Shown: one piece after another, positions 34,501 through 42,941 of the stretch
How positions within the stretch are numbered: the first letter of the stretch is position 1
Layout of the letters: every line of letters begins with the position of its first letter
NCBI RefSeq assembly: GCF_001426185.1
Contig: NZ_LMRP01000003.1
Span: forward strand, 434,001-498,000
Reading direction: 5' to 3'
Origin: Rhodococcus sp. Leaf247
GTDB taxonomy: Bacteria; Actinomycetota; Actinomycetes; Mycobacteriales; Mycobacteriaceae
Length of the DNA: 64,000 nt
Notes under the pieces: generated by a model
The model's database searches: none
What the model saw: the letters and a program-made list of their open reading frames with translations, nothing else
Told to the model about the DNA's origin: nothing
Made by a program: the position numbers and the translations under genes

Positions 34501-35202
34501 AAGCCCGGTACCTACGGCGCCGGATTGCTGCAGTTGATCGACAGCAAGAGCTGGCGGAGCGACGAGGATCTGGCGCAGGTCTATACGACCTGGGGCGGCT
34601 TCGCGTACGGCCGTGGGCTCAACGGTGTGCCGGCGTCCGACGACATGCGGTCCTCGTACCGCCGGATTGCGGTGGCGGCGAAGAACACCGATACCCGCGA
34701 ACACGACATCGCCGACTCGGACGACTACTTCCAGTATCACGGCGGCATGGTCGCAACCGTGCGTGCTCTCACCGGCACCGCACCGGAGGCGTACATCGGC
34801 GACAGCACTCGGCCCGAGTCCGTGCGCACCCGAACGCTGCACGAAGAGACCTCGAGGGTGTTCCGCGCTCGCGTCGTCAACCCACGGTGGATGGACGCGA
34901 TGCGTCGCCACGGCTACAAGGGCGCGTTCGAGATGGCGGCAACGGTCGACTACCTGTTCGGGTACGACGCCACCACCGGCGTCGTCCAGGACTGGATGTA
35001 CGAGAAGCTGACGCAGGAATACGTCCTCGACGAGACCAACCGCAAGTTCATGTCCACGTCCAATCCCTGGGCACTGCACGGCATTTCGGAGCGTCTCCTC
35101 GAGGCGGTGGAGCGCGGGATGTGGGCAGAGCCCGATCCGGCGCTGTTGGCGGAGCTCCGATCGGTGTACCTCGAGACGGAAGGCGAGCTCGAGGGCGAGT
35201 GA
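31594..35202 (+). CDS. cobN: Aerobic cobaltochelatase subunit CobN
   Basis: Large subunit of the ATP-dependent complex that inserts Co2+ into hydrogenobyrinate a,c-diamide. The 1202 residues are in the normal range. The N-terminus VILLLSTSDTDLLSARASGAEYRWANPSR matches the mycobacterial protein. FVVHLGKHGNLEWLPGKTLG-like sequence (VVHLGKHGNLEWLPG) and GGMVATVRALTG near the end are conserved in CobN/BchH proteins. GTG 31594 follows AGGGAAGG downstream of the riboswitch; earlier in-frame codons lie inside the riboswitch or in cobG antisense. CobS and CobT partners are not in the window. Confidence 0.95.
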   Translation: MILLLSTSDTDLLSARASGAEYRWANPSRILVDADLPTLMDGVDLVIVRILGGRRMWESGIDAVLGGPVPVVMLGGEQAPDAELMELSTVPANVAAQAHQYLAEGGADNLRELSWFLSDTVLLTGHGFEPPAHLPTWGVLHTRASTGSSEPTIAVLYYRAQHLAGNVDYIHALCEAIEAKGARALPIYCASLRSAEPELLEALREADSMIVTVLAAGGTRPANVGAGGDDEAWDVAELAALDVPILQGLCLTSSRSTWESNDDGMSPLDVATQVAVPEFDGRIITVPFSFKEIDADGLSTYVPDHERCARVAGIAVRHARLRRIPAADKRIALMLSAYPTKHARIGNAVGLDTPASAIRLLTQMREHGYDIGPVDGDDAVPGLAAQDGDALIHALIAAGGQDADWLTAEQLEGNPIRISAARYRRWFDTLPEDLRSGVTEHWGEAPGELYVDRSADPEGEIVIAALRFENVVLMVQPPRGFGENPVAIYHDPDLPPSHHYLAAYRWLAAPEEDGGFAADAVVHLGKHGNLEWLPGKTLGMSASCGTDAALGDLPLIYPFLVNDPGEGTQAKRRAHATLVDHLIPPMARAESYGDITRLEQLLDEHSNISTLDPAKLPAIRQQIWTLMTAAQMHKDLGLEERPDEEVFDDMLLHVDGWLCEIKDVQIRDGLHILGESPRGEAEVDLVLAMLRARQMWGGERTVPGLREALGLSEDGDEARTSVDAVEEQARGLVAALHRADWSVDAVDEITHGLPDTVGDILRFAATEVVPRLRGTDQEVQRVLHALNGGFIPAGPSGSPLRGLINVLPTGRNFYSVDPKAVPSRLAWETGQAMAESLVARYLADHDEYPRSVGLSVWGTSAMRTSGDDIAEVFALLGVLPVWDEASRRVTHLEPIPLDELGRPRIDVTVRISGFFRDAFPHVLAMMDDAVRMVAGLDETDEQNYVRAHAQADLAEHGDDRRATTRIFGSKPGTYGAGLLQLIDSKSWRSDEDLAQVYTTWGGFAYGRGLNGVPASDDMRSSYRRIAVAAKNTDTREHDIADSDDYFQYHGGMVATVRALTGTAPEAYIGDSTRPESVRTRTLHEETSRVFRARVVNPRWMDAMRRHGYKGAFEMAATVDYLFGYDATTGVVQDWMYEKLTQEYVLDETNRKFMSTSNPWALHGISERLLEAVERGMWAEPDPALLAELRSVYLETEGELEGE

Positions 35203-35207
35203 CGGCT

Positions 35208-35213
35208 TAGGCT
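35208..35213 (+). promoter_or_regulatory. -10 element of the second PPOX gene (leaderless)
   Basis: TAGGCT followed by 7 bp and the ATG at 35221; it begins 5 bp after the cobN stop. Confidence 0.5.
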
Positions 35214-35220
35214 GGCGGGC

Positions 35221-35601
35221 ATGACCAATCCCTTCGGTGATGTCGGCACCGCCAAGTACGTTCTCCTGACCACGTTCACCAAGGACGGCACCCCCAAGCC
35301 GACACCGATCTGGGCGGCCCTCGACGGGGATCGGCTCCTCATGTGGACTCAGCGGGAGTCGTGGAAGGTCAAGCGGATCCGCAACACTCCCCGCGTCACG
35401 GTGGCCACCTGCGATCGCAGTGGAAAGAATGTCGGCCCGGCCATGGAGGCTGTCGCCGAGGTTCTCGACGACGCGGGTACCGCCCGCACACGCGACGTGG
35501 TGATACAGAAGTACGGCATCACCGGACGCATCGCCGTCACGATGAGCTCCCTGTTCAAGGGCAAGAACAGCACTGTCGGTCTGGCGCTCCGCGTCGCCTG
35601 A
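35221..35601 (+). CDS. PPOX-class (probably F420-dependent) oxidoreductase
   Basis: A 126-residue split-barrel protein in the position of Rv2061c, directly after cobN. The motifs YVLLTTFTKDGTPKPTPIWAALDGDRLLMWTQRESWKVKRIRNTPRVTVATCDRSGK are those of the TIGR03666-like group of F420-binding oxidoreductases. Cofactor choice between F420 and FMN cannot be proven from sequence. Together with the Rv2074-like protein it flanks the cobalamin block on both sides. ATG 35221 is leaderless. A small stem (GACACC/GGTGTC, 35600-35618) right at the stop may end transcription. Confidence 0.85.
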   Translation: MTNPFGDVGTAKYVLLTTFTKDGTPKPTPIWAALDGDRLLMWTQRESWKVKRIRNTPRVTVATCDRSGKNVGPAMEAVAEVLDDAGTARTRDVVIQKYGITGRIAVTMSSLFKGKNSTVGLALRVA

Positions 35602-35660
35602 CACCCGCAGCCGGTGTCGAGTAGACCTCACCGAACATCTGCCGGCTCCCGCTGACACTC

Positions 35661-35698
35661 CATGTTCCCGGAGGAGTTGCAGCATCAGCGGGAACGTG
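35661..35698. repeat. Inverted repeat upstream of the 13E12-type gene
   Basis: CATGTTCCCG (35661-35670) and CGGGAACGTG (35689-35698) match in 9 of 10 positions across an 18-base loop. An overlapping pair, TCCCGCTGA (35647-35655) and TCAGCGGGA (35685-35693), could form instead. The alternative stems are seen; any role is unknown. Confidence 0.5.
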
Positions 35699-35727
35699 GA
35701 ACGTCCGCGAGAAGCTGCGACCCCGGT

Positions 35728-35743
35728 TCGAACATGCGTTCGA
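35728..35743. promoter_or_regulatory. SOS box (LexA-binding site)
   Basis: TCGAACATGCGTTCGA is a perfect match to the mycobacterial LexA consensus TCGAAC-N4-GTTCGA. TACTGT at 35765-35770, a good -10, lies 22 bp downstream. It precedes the 13E12-type HNH gene, and several such genes carry SOS boxes in M. tuberculosis. Confidence 0.8.
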
Positions 35744-35822
35744 GTTTCTGTCGGTGGTGTAGGTTACTGTGTGGTCAGGTCGTCGGGGGCGACCTGATCG
35801 GGCATCACCGGGGGGTGAATTC

Positions 35823-37260
35823 GTGTACGACGCACCAGTTTCCGTCGATGTGCTGGTGTCGGCGAAGGTCGACGCCCAGGCTTCGTTCGCCCGCACCGTG
35901 GCCGCGTCGTGCTCCTACATCCACGAGGAATCGCGGCGCCCCGCGGTGCTCGGTCCGGGTGGAGTGTTCGACGCCGATGCCGCCGAAGCGTGCGCGGTCG
36001 CCGAAGTCGCGTCGGCGCTGTCGGTGTCCACCGGGACGATCACCGAGTGGCTGTTCTTGATTCGTACCGCCCGTCCGGCGGTGCAGGAAGCCTTCGATGC
36101 GGGCAGGTTGGCGTACACAGCGTTCCGCACGGTCTGCCGATCACTTGCCGGGGTTCCGAACGCCACCGAAGCGCTGCTGCAGCGGGTGATCGCTGCCGCA
36201 TCCCGCTGCACCCCGGGTGCGGTCACGTCGGCGATCGACCGGATCCTCGCCGACTTCGACGCCGAGTGGCACCGGCACCCCGGGTGCGGTCACGTCGGCG
36301 ATCGACCGGATCCTCGCCGACTTCGACGCCGAGTGGCACCGGATCGTCCGGGAGCGTGCGGCGCTGGAGCGGGCCGCGACCGTGCGGAAACTCCCGCGCG
36401 GTCAGGCGGAGCTGATAATCCGTGGTCCGGCGGAGAAGGTCGCCGGGATGTGGCGGAACATCGCCGCTGCTGCTGCGCGGGGGGTGACAGATCCGACGTC
36501 GTTGCCGGCGCGGTTGTTCGACGCCGCCCACGCTCTCCTGACGGGAGCCGTGTCGGGGGAATGCACGAACCGTGCCGTGATCGTCCTCGATGCCGCCACG
36601 GCGGCGGGGTTGGCGGGGGAACCCGGTCACCTCGTCGGCTGGGGACCGGTCCCGGCCGATGTGGCCCGCACGATCGCAGAGGATGCGACGTGGCAAGGGC
36701 TCATCACCGCCGCGCGCGACAGCCAACACCACCCACCCGACCCGGAACCCGATCCACCGGTTCCGGTCGACGGCAGGGAGGTTCGCCGCACCCGCCGCAT
36801 GCCGCCGGGCTGGACACCCACTTCGGGGAAACTGGGCAGCACGAGAGCCAGAAAGGTCAGGGAGCAGGTCGAGTACCTTCGCACGCTCCCACCATCAGCA
36901 TTGGACCGTGCCGTCGAGAATCCCGACGGTCACGGTGGTTTCGTCGTGCCTCCGGACGGTGCACTGGTCTACCGGCCGTCGGAGGCGACCGCAGCGCTGG
37001 TGACAGCGCTGTATCCGACGTGCGTCCACCCGGGGTGTGCGGTGCCGAGTGAGGACTGCGACCTCGACCACGTCGTCCCGTTCGACCACACCGACCCACA
37101 GAGGGGCGGCTGGACCGTAACGGGCAACCTCGAACCCTTGTGCCGCCGACACCACGGACTGAAGACCCGCAGACAATGGCACTACCGCATGCTCCGCGAC
37201 GGCATCGTCCACATCCGCGACTCACACGGCAACGACTACCTCACCGCACCCGGCGAATGA
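35823..37260 (+). pseudogene. 13E12-type DUF222/HNH endonuclease, frameshifted by duplication
   Basis: The N-terminal DUF222 part is read from GTG 35823 (after GGGGGG) as VYDAPVSVDVLVSAKVDAQASFARTVAA... to about 36275. The rest, ending in the HNH core CVHPGCAVPSEDCDLDHVVPFDH...NLEPLCRRHHGLK, is in another frame from 36276 on. A 67-bp tandem duplication (36209-36275 and 36276-36342) causes the shift; removing one copy gives an uninterrupted 456-residue protein. Codon use stays good on both sides, so the event is recent. These genes belong to a repeated family in Mycobacteriales and are often inside mobile or recombining regions. A two-protein product or sequencing error cannot be excluded. Confidence 0.85.
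36209..36342 (+). repeat. 67-bp tandem duplication
   Basis: Copies at 36209-36275 and 36276-36342 are identical. 67 is not a multiple of three, so the reading frame changes at the junction. Confidence 0.95.
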
Positions 37261-37265
37261 GCGGA

Positions 37266-38654
37266 CTACTGAGCCTCACTGACGGAGGACATGTGGAAGT
37301 CCGGGACCCGCAACGGAGGCATCGCCGCGCGGGTGAACCAGTCCGACCACTCACGCGGCAGGGTGGGCACCGTCGTGCCCGCCTCCGTGGCGCGCCGCAG
37401 CAGGTCCAGCGGGCTCTCGTTGAAGCGGAAGTTGTTGACAGCAGCGGTCACTGCACCGTCCTCCACGAGGTACACGCCGTCCCGGGTCAGACCGGTGAGC
37501 AGCAGCGTCGTGGGGTCGACCTCGCGGATGTACCAGAGGGTGGTCAACAGCAGACCCCGCTCGGTGCGCGCGACCATTGCGTCGATGGAACCACCCGAGC
37601 CGCCCGTCATGATCAGATTGTCGCCCGGAGCTGTTGCAGCGGTACCGAATTCGACCGCCGCGGAACGCGGATACGTCAACGAGGTGATGGCGCCGTCCCG
37701 GAGCCAGTCGACACGGTCGGCGCTCATGCCGTTGTCGAACACCGATACGGAGTCGCTCGACGAGCCCGTCACGACGAACGGTGCGTACTCGAGGCCGGGC
37801 TCGGCCGGGTCGGAGTACATGGTCAAACCCAGCGTCCCCAACTGCTCGCCGATACGCGTGCCGCCGGGGGCCGACAGAGCCGTTCGCCCTTCGTGAGCCC
37901 CGCGGCCTTCCATCATCCACATCAGGTCGATCATCAGATCGGCCACCGCGGACGGCGGGAGCAGGGTCTCGTACCGTCCGGCAGGCAATTCGACTCTGCG
38001 AGCGGACCAGTCGAGCCGGCGAGAGAGTTCCGCCAGCGCCGCATTCATGTCGATATCGACGAAGTCCCGTGTGCCGGTGCCGACCCAGGCGCTGGATCCG
38101 TGTGCGAGCCCGCCCCGCTTACCGTTGATCTCCAATGATCCGGTGGGCTCGACGTGGCGGCGGCGTACACCGGCGGAGGTCCCCAACCAGATGGTGCGAA
38201 CGGTGTGGTGCGCGAACCCGTACAGCGCGTCGGCCCCGTCGAAGCCCTGCGCAAGTCCCGGAACGACAGAATCGAACACCTCGATGCCGGTCCGTGCCGT
38301 GACGTCGCCCCAGCCGGCGTCCACGTCGTCGGCCGTGATCAGAGGCATCGTATCGGTAGCCGGCTGAGCGGCGCGCGCTGCGTCCTCGGCGGCACGGACG
38401 ACACCGGCGACATCGTCCGGATCCATGCTCGTCGACGACACGGTGCCCACCCGGGCAGTGTCGCCGTCGCGGACGATCGACACGACGATCCAGGAGCGGG
38501 AGTCGCCGACACCGTTGGTGGTCATGGAATTACCTGCCCACCGCAACGACGCTTCCGACGTGTCGGCGACGATGACGACGGTGTCGGACACCGTGGCGTA
38601 CGACAGTGCACGTTCTATTAGGTCGTGGCCGCCGAGGACGATGTTCGCGCTCAC
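37266..38654 (-). CDS. tldE: TldE/PmbA-family metalloprotease subunit
   Basis: Non-catalytic-type partner of TldD; together they form a protease that trims unfolded peptides and, in other bacteria, matures modified peptides and CcdA antitoxin. The 462-residue protein has the PmbA layout, with WAGNSMTTNGVGDSRSWIVVSIV near the start and LIMTGGSGGSIDAMVARTERGLLLTTLWYIREVDPTTLLLTGLTRDGVYLVEDG near the end. It lacks the HExxxH motif. GTG 38654 overlaps the tldD stop (GTGA). It converges on the 13E12 pseudogene with 5 bp between stops. No precursor peptide gene was seen nearby. Confidence 0.9.
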   Translation of the reverse strand: MSANIVLGGHDLIERALSYATVSDTVVIVADTSEASLRWAGNSMTTNGVGDSRSWIVVSIVRDGDTARVGTVSSTSMDPDDVAGVVRAAEDAARAAQPATDTMPLITADDVDAGWGDVTARTGIEVFDSVVPGLAQGFDGADALYGFAHHTVRTIWLGTSAGVRRRHVEPTGSLEINGKRGGLAHGSSAWVGTGTRDFVDIDMNAALAELSRRLDWSARRVELPAGRYETLLPPSAVADLMIDLMWMMEGRGAHEGRTALSAPGGTRIGEQLGTLGLTMYSDPAEPGLEYAPFVVTGSSSDSVSVFDNGMSADRVDWLRDGAITSLTYPRSAAVEFGTAATAPGDNLIMTGGSGGSIDAMVARTERGLLLTTLWYIREVDPTTLLLTGLTRDGVYLVEDGAVTAAVNNFRFNESPLDLLRRATEAGTTVPTLPREWSDWFTRAAMPPLRVPDFHMSSVSEAQ

Positions 38655-40186
38655 TGTCCTGCCTCCGATCGCGTATTGAGGACGTTGACCGAGCGGAACA
38701 GTGCCGCCGGGCACCCGTGCGACACCGCAGCGACCTGACCGGGTTGAGCCTTTCCGCAGTTGAACGCCCCGCCCAGCCGCCAGGTCGACGGACCGCCGAC
38801 CGCGTCCATCGAGCCCCAGAAGTCCGTCGTCGTGGCCTGGTACGCCATGTCGCGTACCTGACCGGCCAGAGCGCCGTTCTCGATGCGGAAGAATCTCTGC
38901 GCCGTGAACTGGAAGTTGTAGCGCTGCATGTCGATCGACCACGATTTGTCGCCGACCACGTAGATGCCGTGCTCGACGTCCGCGATCAGATCGTCGACGC
39001 TGCGATCGACCTCCGGATCGGGTTGCAGCGACACGTTCGCCATCCGCTGGATCGGCACGTGGTGCGCGCTGTCCGCGTAGGCGCAGCCGTTGGACCGCTC
39101 GAGACCCAACCGTGGGGCGAACACTCGGTCCAACTGGTACCCGACCAGCACACCCTTGTCGACGAGGTCCCACGACTGCGCCGCGACACCGTCGTCGTCC
39201 CATCCCGTGCTCGACAGGCCGTGGCGTTCGGTCCGGTCGGCAGTCACGTGCATGATCGCGCTTCCGTAGCGCAGGGTCCCCAGTTGATCCGGCGTCGCGA
39301 AAGAGGTTCCCGCATAGGCGGCCTCGTAGCCGATGGCTCGGTCGTACTCCGTGGCATGGCCGATGGACTCGTGGATGGTGAGCCACAGATTGGTCGGGTC
39401 GATGACCAGATCCGTGAGCCCGGCCTCGACGCTGGGAGCTTTCGACTTCTCCGCGAGCCACTCGGGTATCCGGGCCAGTTCGTCGTCCCAGTCCCACAGT
39501 CCGTCGCCGCCCGTACCGGCCGAGGTCAGGTACTCCCATCCCCGCCCGACAGGCGGTGCGAGAGTGCGCATGGAGTCGAAGCCACCGGTCGCCGAATCGA
39601 CGCTCACGGCCTCGATCTGCGGGTGGAGACGTACCCGTTGTTGCGTGATGCGGGACCCGGCGAGGTCGGCGTAGAACGTCTGCTCCTTGACCTGCAGGAC
39701 GGACGCACTCACGTGGTCGACACCGTCGGAGGCCAGCAGCCGACCGGAGTACTCGCTCAGCAGGCCCACCTTGTCCGAGGTCGAGACATCGAAGGGATCG
39801 ATGGCGTAGTCGGACACCCATGTCGCGTTCTCGTACACCGGCTCGGCCGCCAGAACGACGCGCTCACGGTTGAGATCACGCAGAGCCTGCGCCACCCGCA
39901 CCGACCGCGATGTCACGGCCACCGCCTCGTCGACCGTCAGCACGACACCCGACGCGAAGCCCCAGGTGCCGTCGACGACGACGCGCACAGCCATGCCGAC
40001 TGTCGTGCCCTCGACACTGGACTGGACGGCACTGTCGCGCAGACTCAACGACTGTGTCCGGAGCCGATGCACCCGCAGGTCGGCGTGCGTGGCACCGGCG
40101 GCACGGGCCGCGGTCAGTGCCGCGTCCGCGAGCGCGTGAAGCGGTAGGGCGACGAAATCGCTGTCGACATCTCTCACCTGCGTCAC
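38651..40186 (-). CDS. tldD: TldD-family metalloprotease
   Basis: Catalytic zinc subunit of the TldD/TldE pair. In the 511 residues the metal motif HESIGH (HExxxH) lies around residue 272 within NLWLTIHESIGHATEYDRA. YAGTSFATPDQLG, GWDDDGVAAQSWDLVDKG and the C-terminal NCGKAQPGQVAAVSHGCPAALFRSVNVLN complete the family pattern. The start is uncertain between GTG 40186 and GTG 40177; 40186 lies 2 bp from the stop of the upstream permease gene, so coupling is likely. The reading further upstream belongs to the permease frame shadow. Confidence 0.9.
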   Translation of the reverse strand: MTQVRDVDSDFVALPLHALADAALTAARAAGATHADLRVHRLRTQSLSLRDSAVQSSVEGTTVGMAVRVVVDGTWGFASGVVLTVDEAVAVTSRSVRVAQALRDLNRERVVLAAEPVYENATWVSDYAIDPFDVSTSDKVGLLSEYSGRLLASDGVDHVSASVLQVKEQTFYADLAGSRITQQRVRLHPQIEAVSVDSATGGFDSMRTLAPPVGRGWEYLTSAGTGGDGLWDWDDELARIPEWLAEKSKAPSVEAGLTDLVIDPTNLWLTIHESIGHATEYDRAIGYEAAYAGTSFATPDQLGTLRYGSAIMHVTADRTERHGLSSTGWDDDGVAAQSWDLVDKGVLVGYQLDRVFAPRLGLERSNGCAYADSAHHVPIQRMANVSLQPDPEVDRSVDDLIADVEHGIYVVGDKSWSIDMQRYNFQFTAQRFFRIENGALAGQVRDMAYQATTTDFWGSMDAVGGPSTWRLGGAFNCGKAQPGQVAAVSHGCPAALFRSVNVLNTRSEAGQ

Positions 40187-40187
40187 G

Positions 40188-40955
40188 CTAGCCGAACTGT
40201 TGCCACCCCAGTCGGATGACGAGCGCGAAGACGACCACCAGAAGAACCACGCGCACGAACCCGGCGCCGCGGGAGATGGCCATGCGCGATCCGACGAGGG
40301 AACCGGCCACGTTCGCCACCGCCATGGCCAGACCGAGAAGCCACAGCACGTCGTCGGTCGCGGAGAAGTACAGCAGGGCACCGATGTTGGAACCGAGATT
40401 GAGAACCTTGGCCATGGCCGCGCTGCGCACGAATTCGGTGCCCAGCAGTGTCGCGAACGTGATGATCAGGAAGGTGCCCGTACCCGGGCCCAGGATTCCG
40501 TCGTAGAAGCCGATGGCCACAGCAGCAGTGACCACGACGATCGCGATCCTGCGCCGGGTCGGCGGATCACCGACCACCACTCCGACCGTGGGGCGCACCG
40601 TCACGAGCACTGCGACGCCGATGAGCACCACCAACACGATCGGGATGAAGAGGTCCTTGTCGATGAGGCTGACCGTCGCGGCGCCGAAGGCGGACCCCAC
40701 CGCCGCCACGACGCCGGCGGGTGCGAGAAGTCGCCAGTCCATCGGGACCTTGCGCGAGAACGTCAACACCGCCGCGGTGGTCCCGGCGACGGACGCCAAC
40801 TTGTTGGTGGCCAGCACCGTCTGCTGCGTCGTGGCCGCGGGCGTGACCAACAACAGCGCGGGAAGCAGGATCAGGCCGCCGCCACCGACCACGGCGTCCA
40901 CCCATCCCGCGGCGAGTGCGGCGACCAGCAACAACGACCAATCACCGACACCCAT
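40188..40955 (-). CDS. TSUP-family (DUF81) membrane permease
   Basis: Integral membrane transporter of the sulphite/sulfonate/organoanion exporter family. The 255-residue protein has about eight hydrophobic helices. It has the duplicated family motif GWVDAVVGGGGLILLPALL at residues 18-36 and FYDGILGPGTGTFLIITF at about 155-172, the pore-lining repeats. Substrate cannot be assigned. It is the first gene of a leftward unit with tldD and tldE, and diverges from the sensor kinase with 42 bp between starts. Confidence 0.88.
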   Translation of the reverse strand: MGVGDWSLLLVAALAAGWVDAVVGGGGLILLPALLLVTPAATTQQTVLATNKLASVAGTTAAVLTFSRKVPMDWRLLAPAGVVAAVGSAFGAATVSLIDKDLFIPIVLVVLIGVAVLVTVRPTVGVVVGDPPTRRRIAIVVVTAAVAIGFYDGILGPGTGTFLIITFATLLGTEFVRSAAMAKVLNLGSNIGALLYFSATDDVLWLLGLAMAVANVAGSLVGSRMAISRGAGFVRVVLLVVVFALVIRLGWQQFG

Positions 40956-40997
40956 GCGGCCATTCCATCACGACTGCGGGACTACGATTCACCCACG

Positions 40998-42170
40998 ATG
41001 CGCCGATTCAGTGAGTGGCTCCGCGACCGTCCGTTCGGGGTCGACTGTGCGCTGGCGGTGTCACTCTTCCTCATCGAACTCACGGCCGTCGCTGCCGTGC
41101 GACAACCGCTCGTCTACGTGGCGATGGCGGTCGCCGTGTCCACGCCGATCGCCTGGCGCCGCCGCTACCCGGTGGCCGCCGCCTGGACGGCGCTCGCTCT
41201 CGGCCAGGTCGCGACACTGATGGTGTGGGCATCGGAGGAACCACGCACGCTCCCGCCCGGGCAGCTCGGCTTCGTGGTGATGCTCTACACGTTGGCCGTG
41301 TACACCGACCGGCGCACGACCCTGCTCTTCGCGCTAGGCCTCGCGGCTGACATCGTCGTCGTTCGACTCGTGCTCGGGTCCGACTGGACCTCCACGATCT
41401 TCTTCGTTCTGCTCTACGCCCTGGCCTACATCACGGCGGAGTTCCTCGGGACTCGCCGCGCCTACGTCATGGAGGTTCGGGCGCGACTCGCGGTCGCGGA
41501 GTCGGACCGCGATCGACGAGCAGTCGACGCGGTCTCCGCCGAGCGCACCCGTATCGCCCGCGAACTGCACGACGTCGTCGCGCATGCGGTGAGCGTCATG
41601 ATCGTGCAGGCGGACGGAGCGTCGTACGCGCTGCGGTCCGACCCGGACCGTGCCGAAGCCGCGCTCGCGAACATCTCCGCCACCGGGCGCACCGCGCTGA
41701 CGGAACTACGCCGGACGGTGTCGCTGCTGCGCACCGACGACAGTTCCGAGTCGCATCCCGAGTACGGCACCGCGGCGCTGGCGAAGATCGTGGAGATGAT
41801 GCGCGCCGCCGGGTTGCGCGTGTCCATCGAACAGACGGGGGAACTCGACGACCTCCCACCCGCGGTCTCGCTCGGCGTACATCGGCTGGTGCAGGAGTCC
41901 CTGACCAACGTTCTGCGGCACGGCGGAGAACGACCGCGCGCAGCGGTGGCCGTGCGGCGTGAACCGGGCGCGGTGACCGTGTCGGTCGTCAACTCGTCCG
42001 AGGGCGACTCCCCGGTCCGCGACATCCACGAAAGCTCCGGGTTCGGCGTGATCGGCATGCGCGAGCGGGTCGCCGTCCTCGGTGGTGAGCTCCGCGCCGG
42101 CCCGTTGCCCGACGGGCGGTGGCGCGTCGCCGCGACACTTCCGGTCGATCAGGTGGCCTTCGACCGTTAG
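40998..42170 (+). CDS. Two-component sensor histidine kinase (NarL/DesK type)
   Basis: A 390-residue membrane kinase. The first ~150 residues hold about five hydrophobic helices without a large external domain, so it may sense the membrane itself. The dimerisation box is ERTRIARELHDVVAHAVSVM with the phospho-accepting His191. The ATP-binding part has VQESLTNVLRHGG (N box) and GFGVIGMRERVAVLGG (G box). ATG 40998 has TACGAT 9 bp upstream. The response regulator begins 10 bp after its stop. The signal is unknown. Confidence 0.92.
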   Translation: MRRFSEWLRDRPFGVDCALAVSLFLIELTAVAAVRQPLVYVAMAVAVSTPIAWRRRYPVAAAWTALALGQVATLMVWASEEPRTLPPGQLGFVVMLYTLAVYTDRRTTLLFALGLAADIVVVRLVLGSDWTSTIFFVLLYALAYITAEFLGTRRAYVMEVRARLAVAESDRDRRAVDAVSAERTRIARELHDVVAHAVSVMIVQADGASYALRSDPDRAEAALANISATGRTALTELRRTVSLLRTDDSSESHPEYGTAALAKIVEMMRAAGLRVSIEQTGELDDLPPAVSLGVHRLVQESLTNVLRHGGERPRAAVAVRREPGAVTVSVVNSSEGDSPVRDIHESSGFGVIGMRERVAVLGGELRAGPLPDGRWRVAATLPVDQVAFDR

Positions 42171-42173
42171 GTT
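42168..42173 (+). promoter_or_regulatory. Possible internal -10 element of the response regulator gene
   Basis: TAGGTT includes the TAG stop of the kinase gene and is followed by 7 bp and the GTG at 42181, the leaderless spacing seen elsewhere. Chance is possible. Confidence 0.35.
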
Positions 42174-42180
42174 GTCACCC

Positions 42181-42843
42181 GTGTCCATCTCGGTGCTCCT
42201 CGTCGACGATCAGGAACTGATGCGCATGGGCTTGTCGATGGTTCTCGGCGCCCAGACCGACATCGACGTGGTGGGGGAGGCTGCGGACGGTGCCTCGGCG
42301 ATCGCCGCCGCGGCTCGGCTCCGCCCCGACGTGGTCCTGATGGACGTCCGGATGCCCGGCATCGACGGAGTGTCGGCGACGGAGCGCATCATCGCGTCGC
42401 AACCCGGTGTGCGGGTCATCGTGATGACGACCTTCGACCTCGACGAGCATGCCCTGGGTGCGCTCCGTGCCGGGGCCAGCGGATTCCTGCTCAAGGACAC
42501 TCCGCCGGAGGATCTGGTGTCCGCCGTCCGCAGTGTCGCCGCGGGCGACGCCGTGGTGTCGCCGCGCGTCACCCGACGCTTGATCTCCCGGATGGTCGAC
42601 GGAGAGCGGCGGACCACGGCGGGCACGTCTGCGGAGGTCGAATCGTTGACCGACCGCGAACGCGAAGTCCTCTTACTCATCGCGGCCGGGAACTCCAACG
42701 CCGAGATCGCGGCACACCTGTTCCTGTCCGAGGCCACGGTCAAGACTCACGTCGGGCGCGTGCTCACCAAGCTGGGCCTGCGGGACCGTGTGCAAGCAGT
42801 GGTACTGGCCTACGAGCTCGGCCTCGTCACGCCCGGCGCCTGA
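42181..42843 (+). CDS. LuxR/NarL-family response regulator
   Basis: DNA-binding partner of the adjacent kinase. The receiver domain starts VSISVLLVDDQELMRMGL, with the phosphorylated Asp55 in VVLMDVRMPG and the conserved lysine in GFLLKDTPPEDL. The C-terminal LuxR helix-turn-helix is LTDREREVLLLIAAGNSNAEIAAHLFLSEATVKTHVGRVLTKLGLRDRVQAVVLAYE. GTG 42181 gives 220 residues; the upstream reading of the frame lies inside the kinase gene. Targets are unknown. Confidence 0.93.
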   Translation: MSISVLLVDDQELMRMGLSMVLGAQTDIDVVGEAADGASAIAAAARLRPDVVLMDVRMPGIDGVSATERIIASQPGVRVIVMTTFDLDEHALGALRAGASGFLLKDTPPEDLVSAVRSVAAGDAVVSPRVTRRLISRMVDGERRTTAGTSAEVESLTDREREVLLLIAAGNSNAEIAAHLFLSEATVKTHVGRVLTKLGLRDRVQAVVLAYELGLVTPGA

Positions 42844-42941
42844 GCCGTTATCGGACCGAGTCCGAGCCGGGGAGAAAAAGCAGGGCCTCGACCGTTGGAC
42901 AGGCAAGACGGGTTCGACCAGTCGCCGAAAGGACTCCCACG

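Noticed and set aside
35725..35745. tRNA T-loop-like GGTTCGA
   Set aside because: No acceptor or anticodon stems can be drawn; it is part of the SOS box.
37266..39821. An 851-residue leftward frame joining tldE with sequence across tldD
   Set aside because: The upstream part is a shadow of tldD; tldE starts at GTG 38654 in the usual 4-bp overlap.
37266..40186. A modified-peptide (RiPP) cluster around TldD/TldE
   Set aside because: No precursor peptide or modifying enzyme was found nearby; a housekeeping TldD/TldE pair is more likely.
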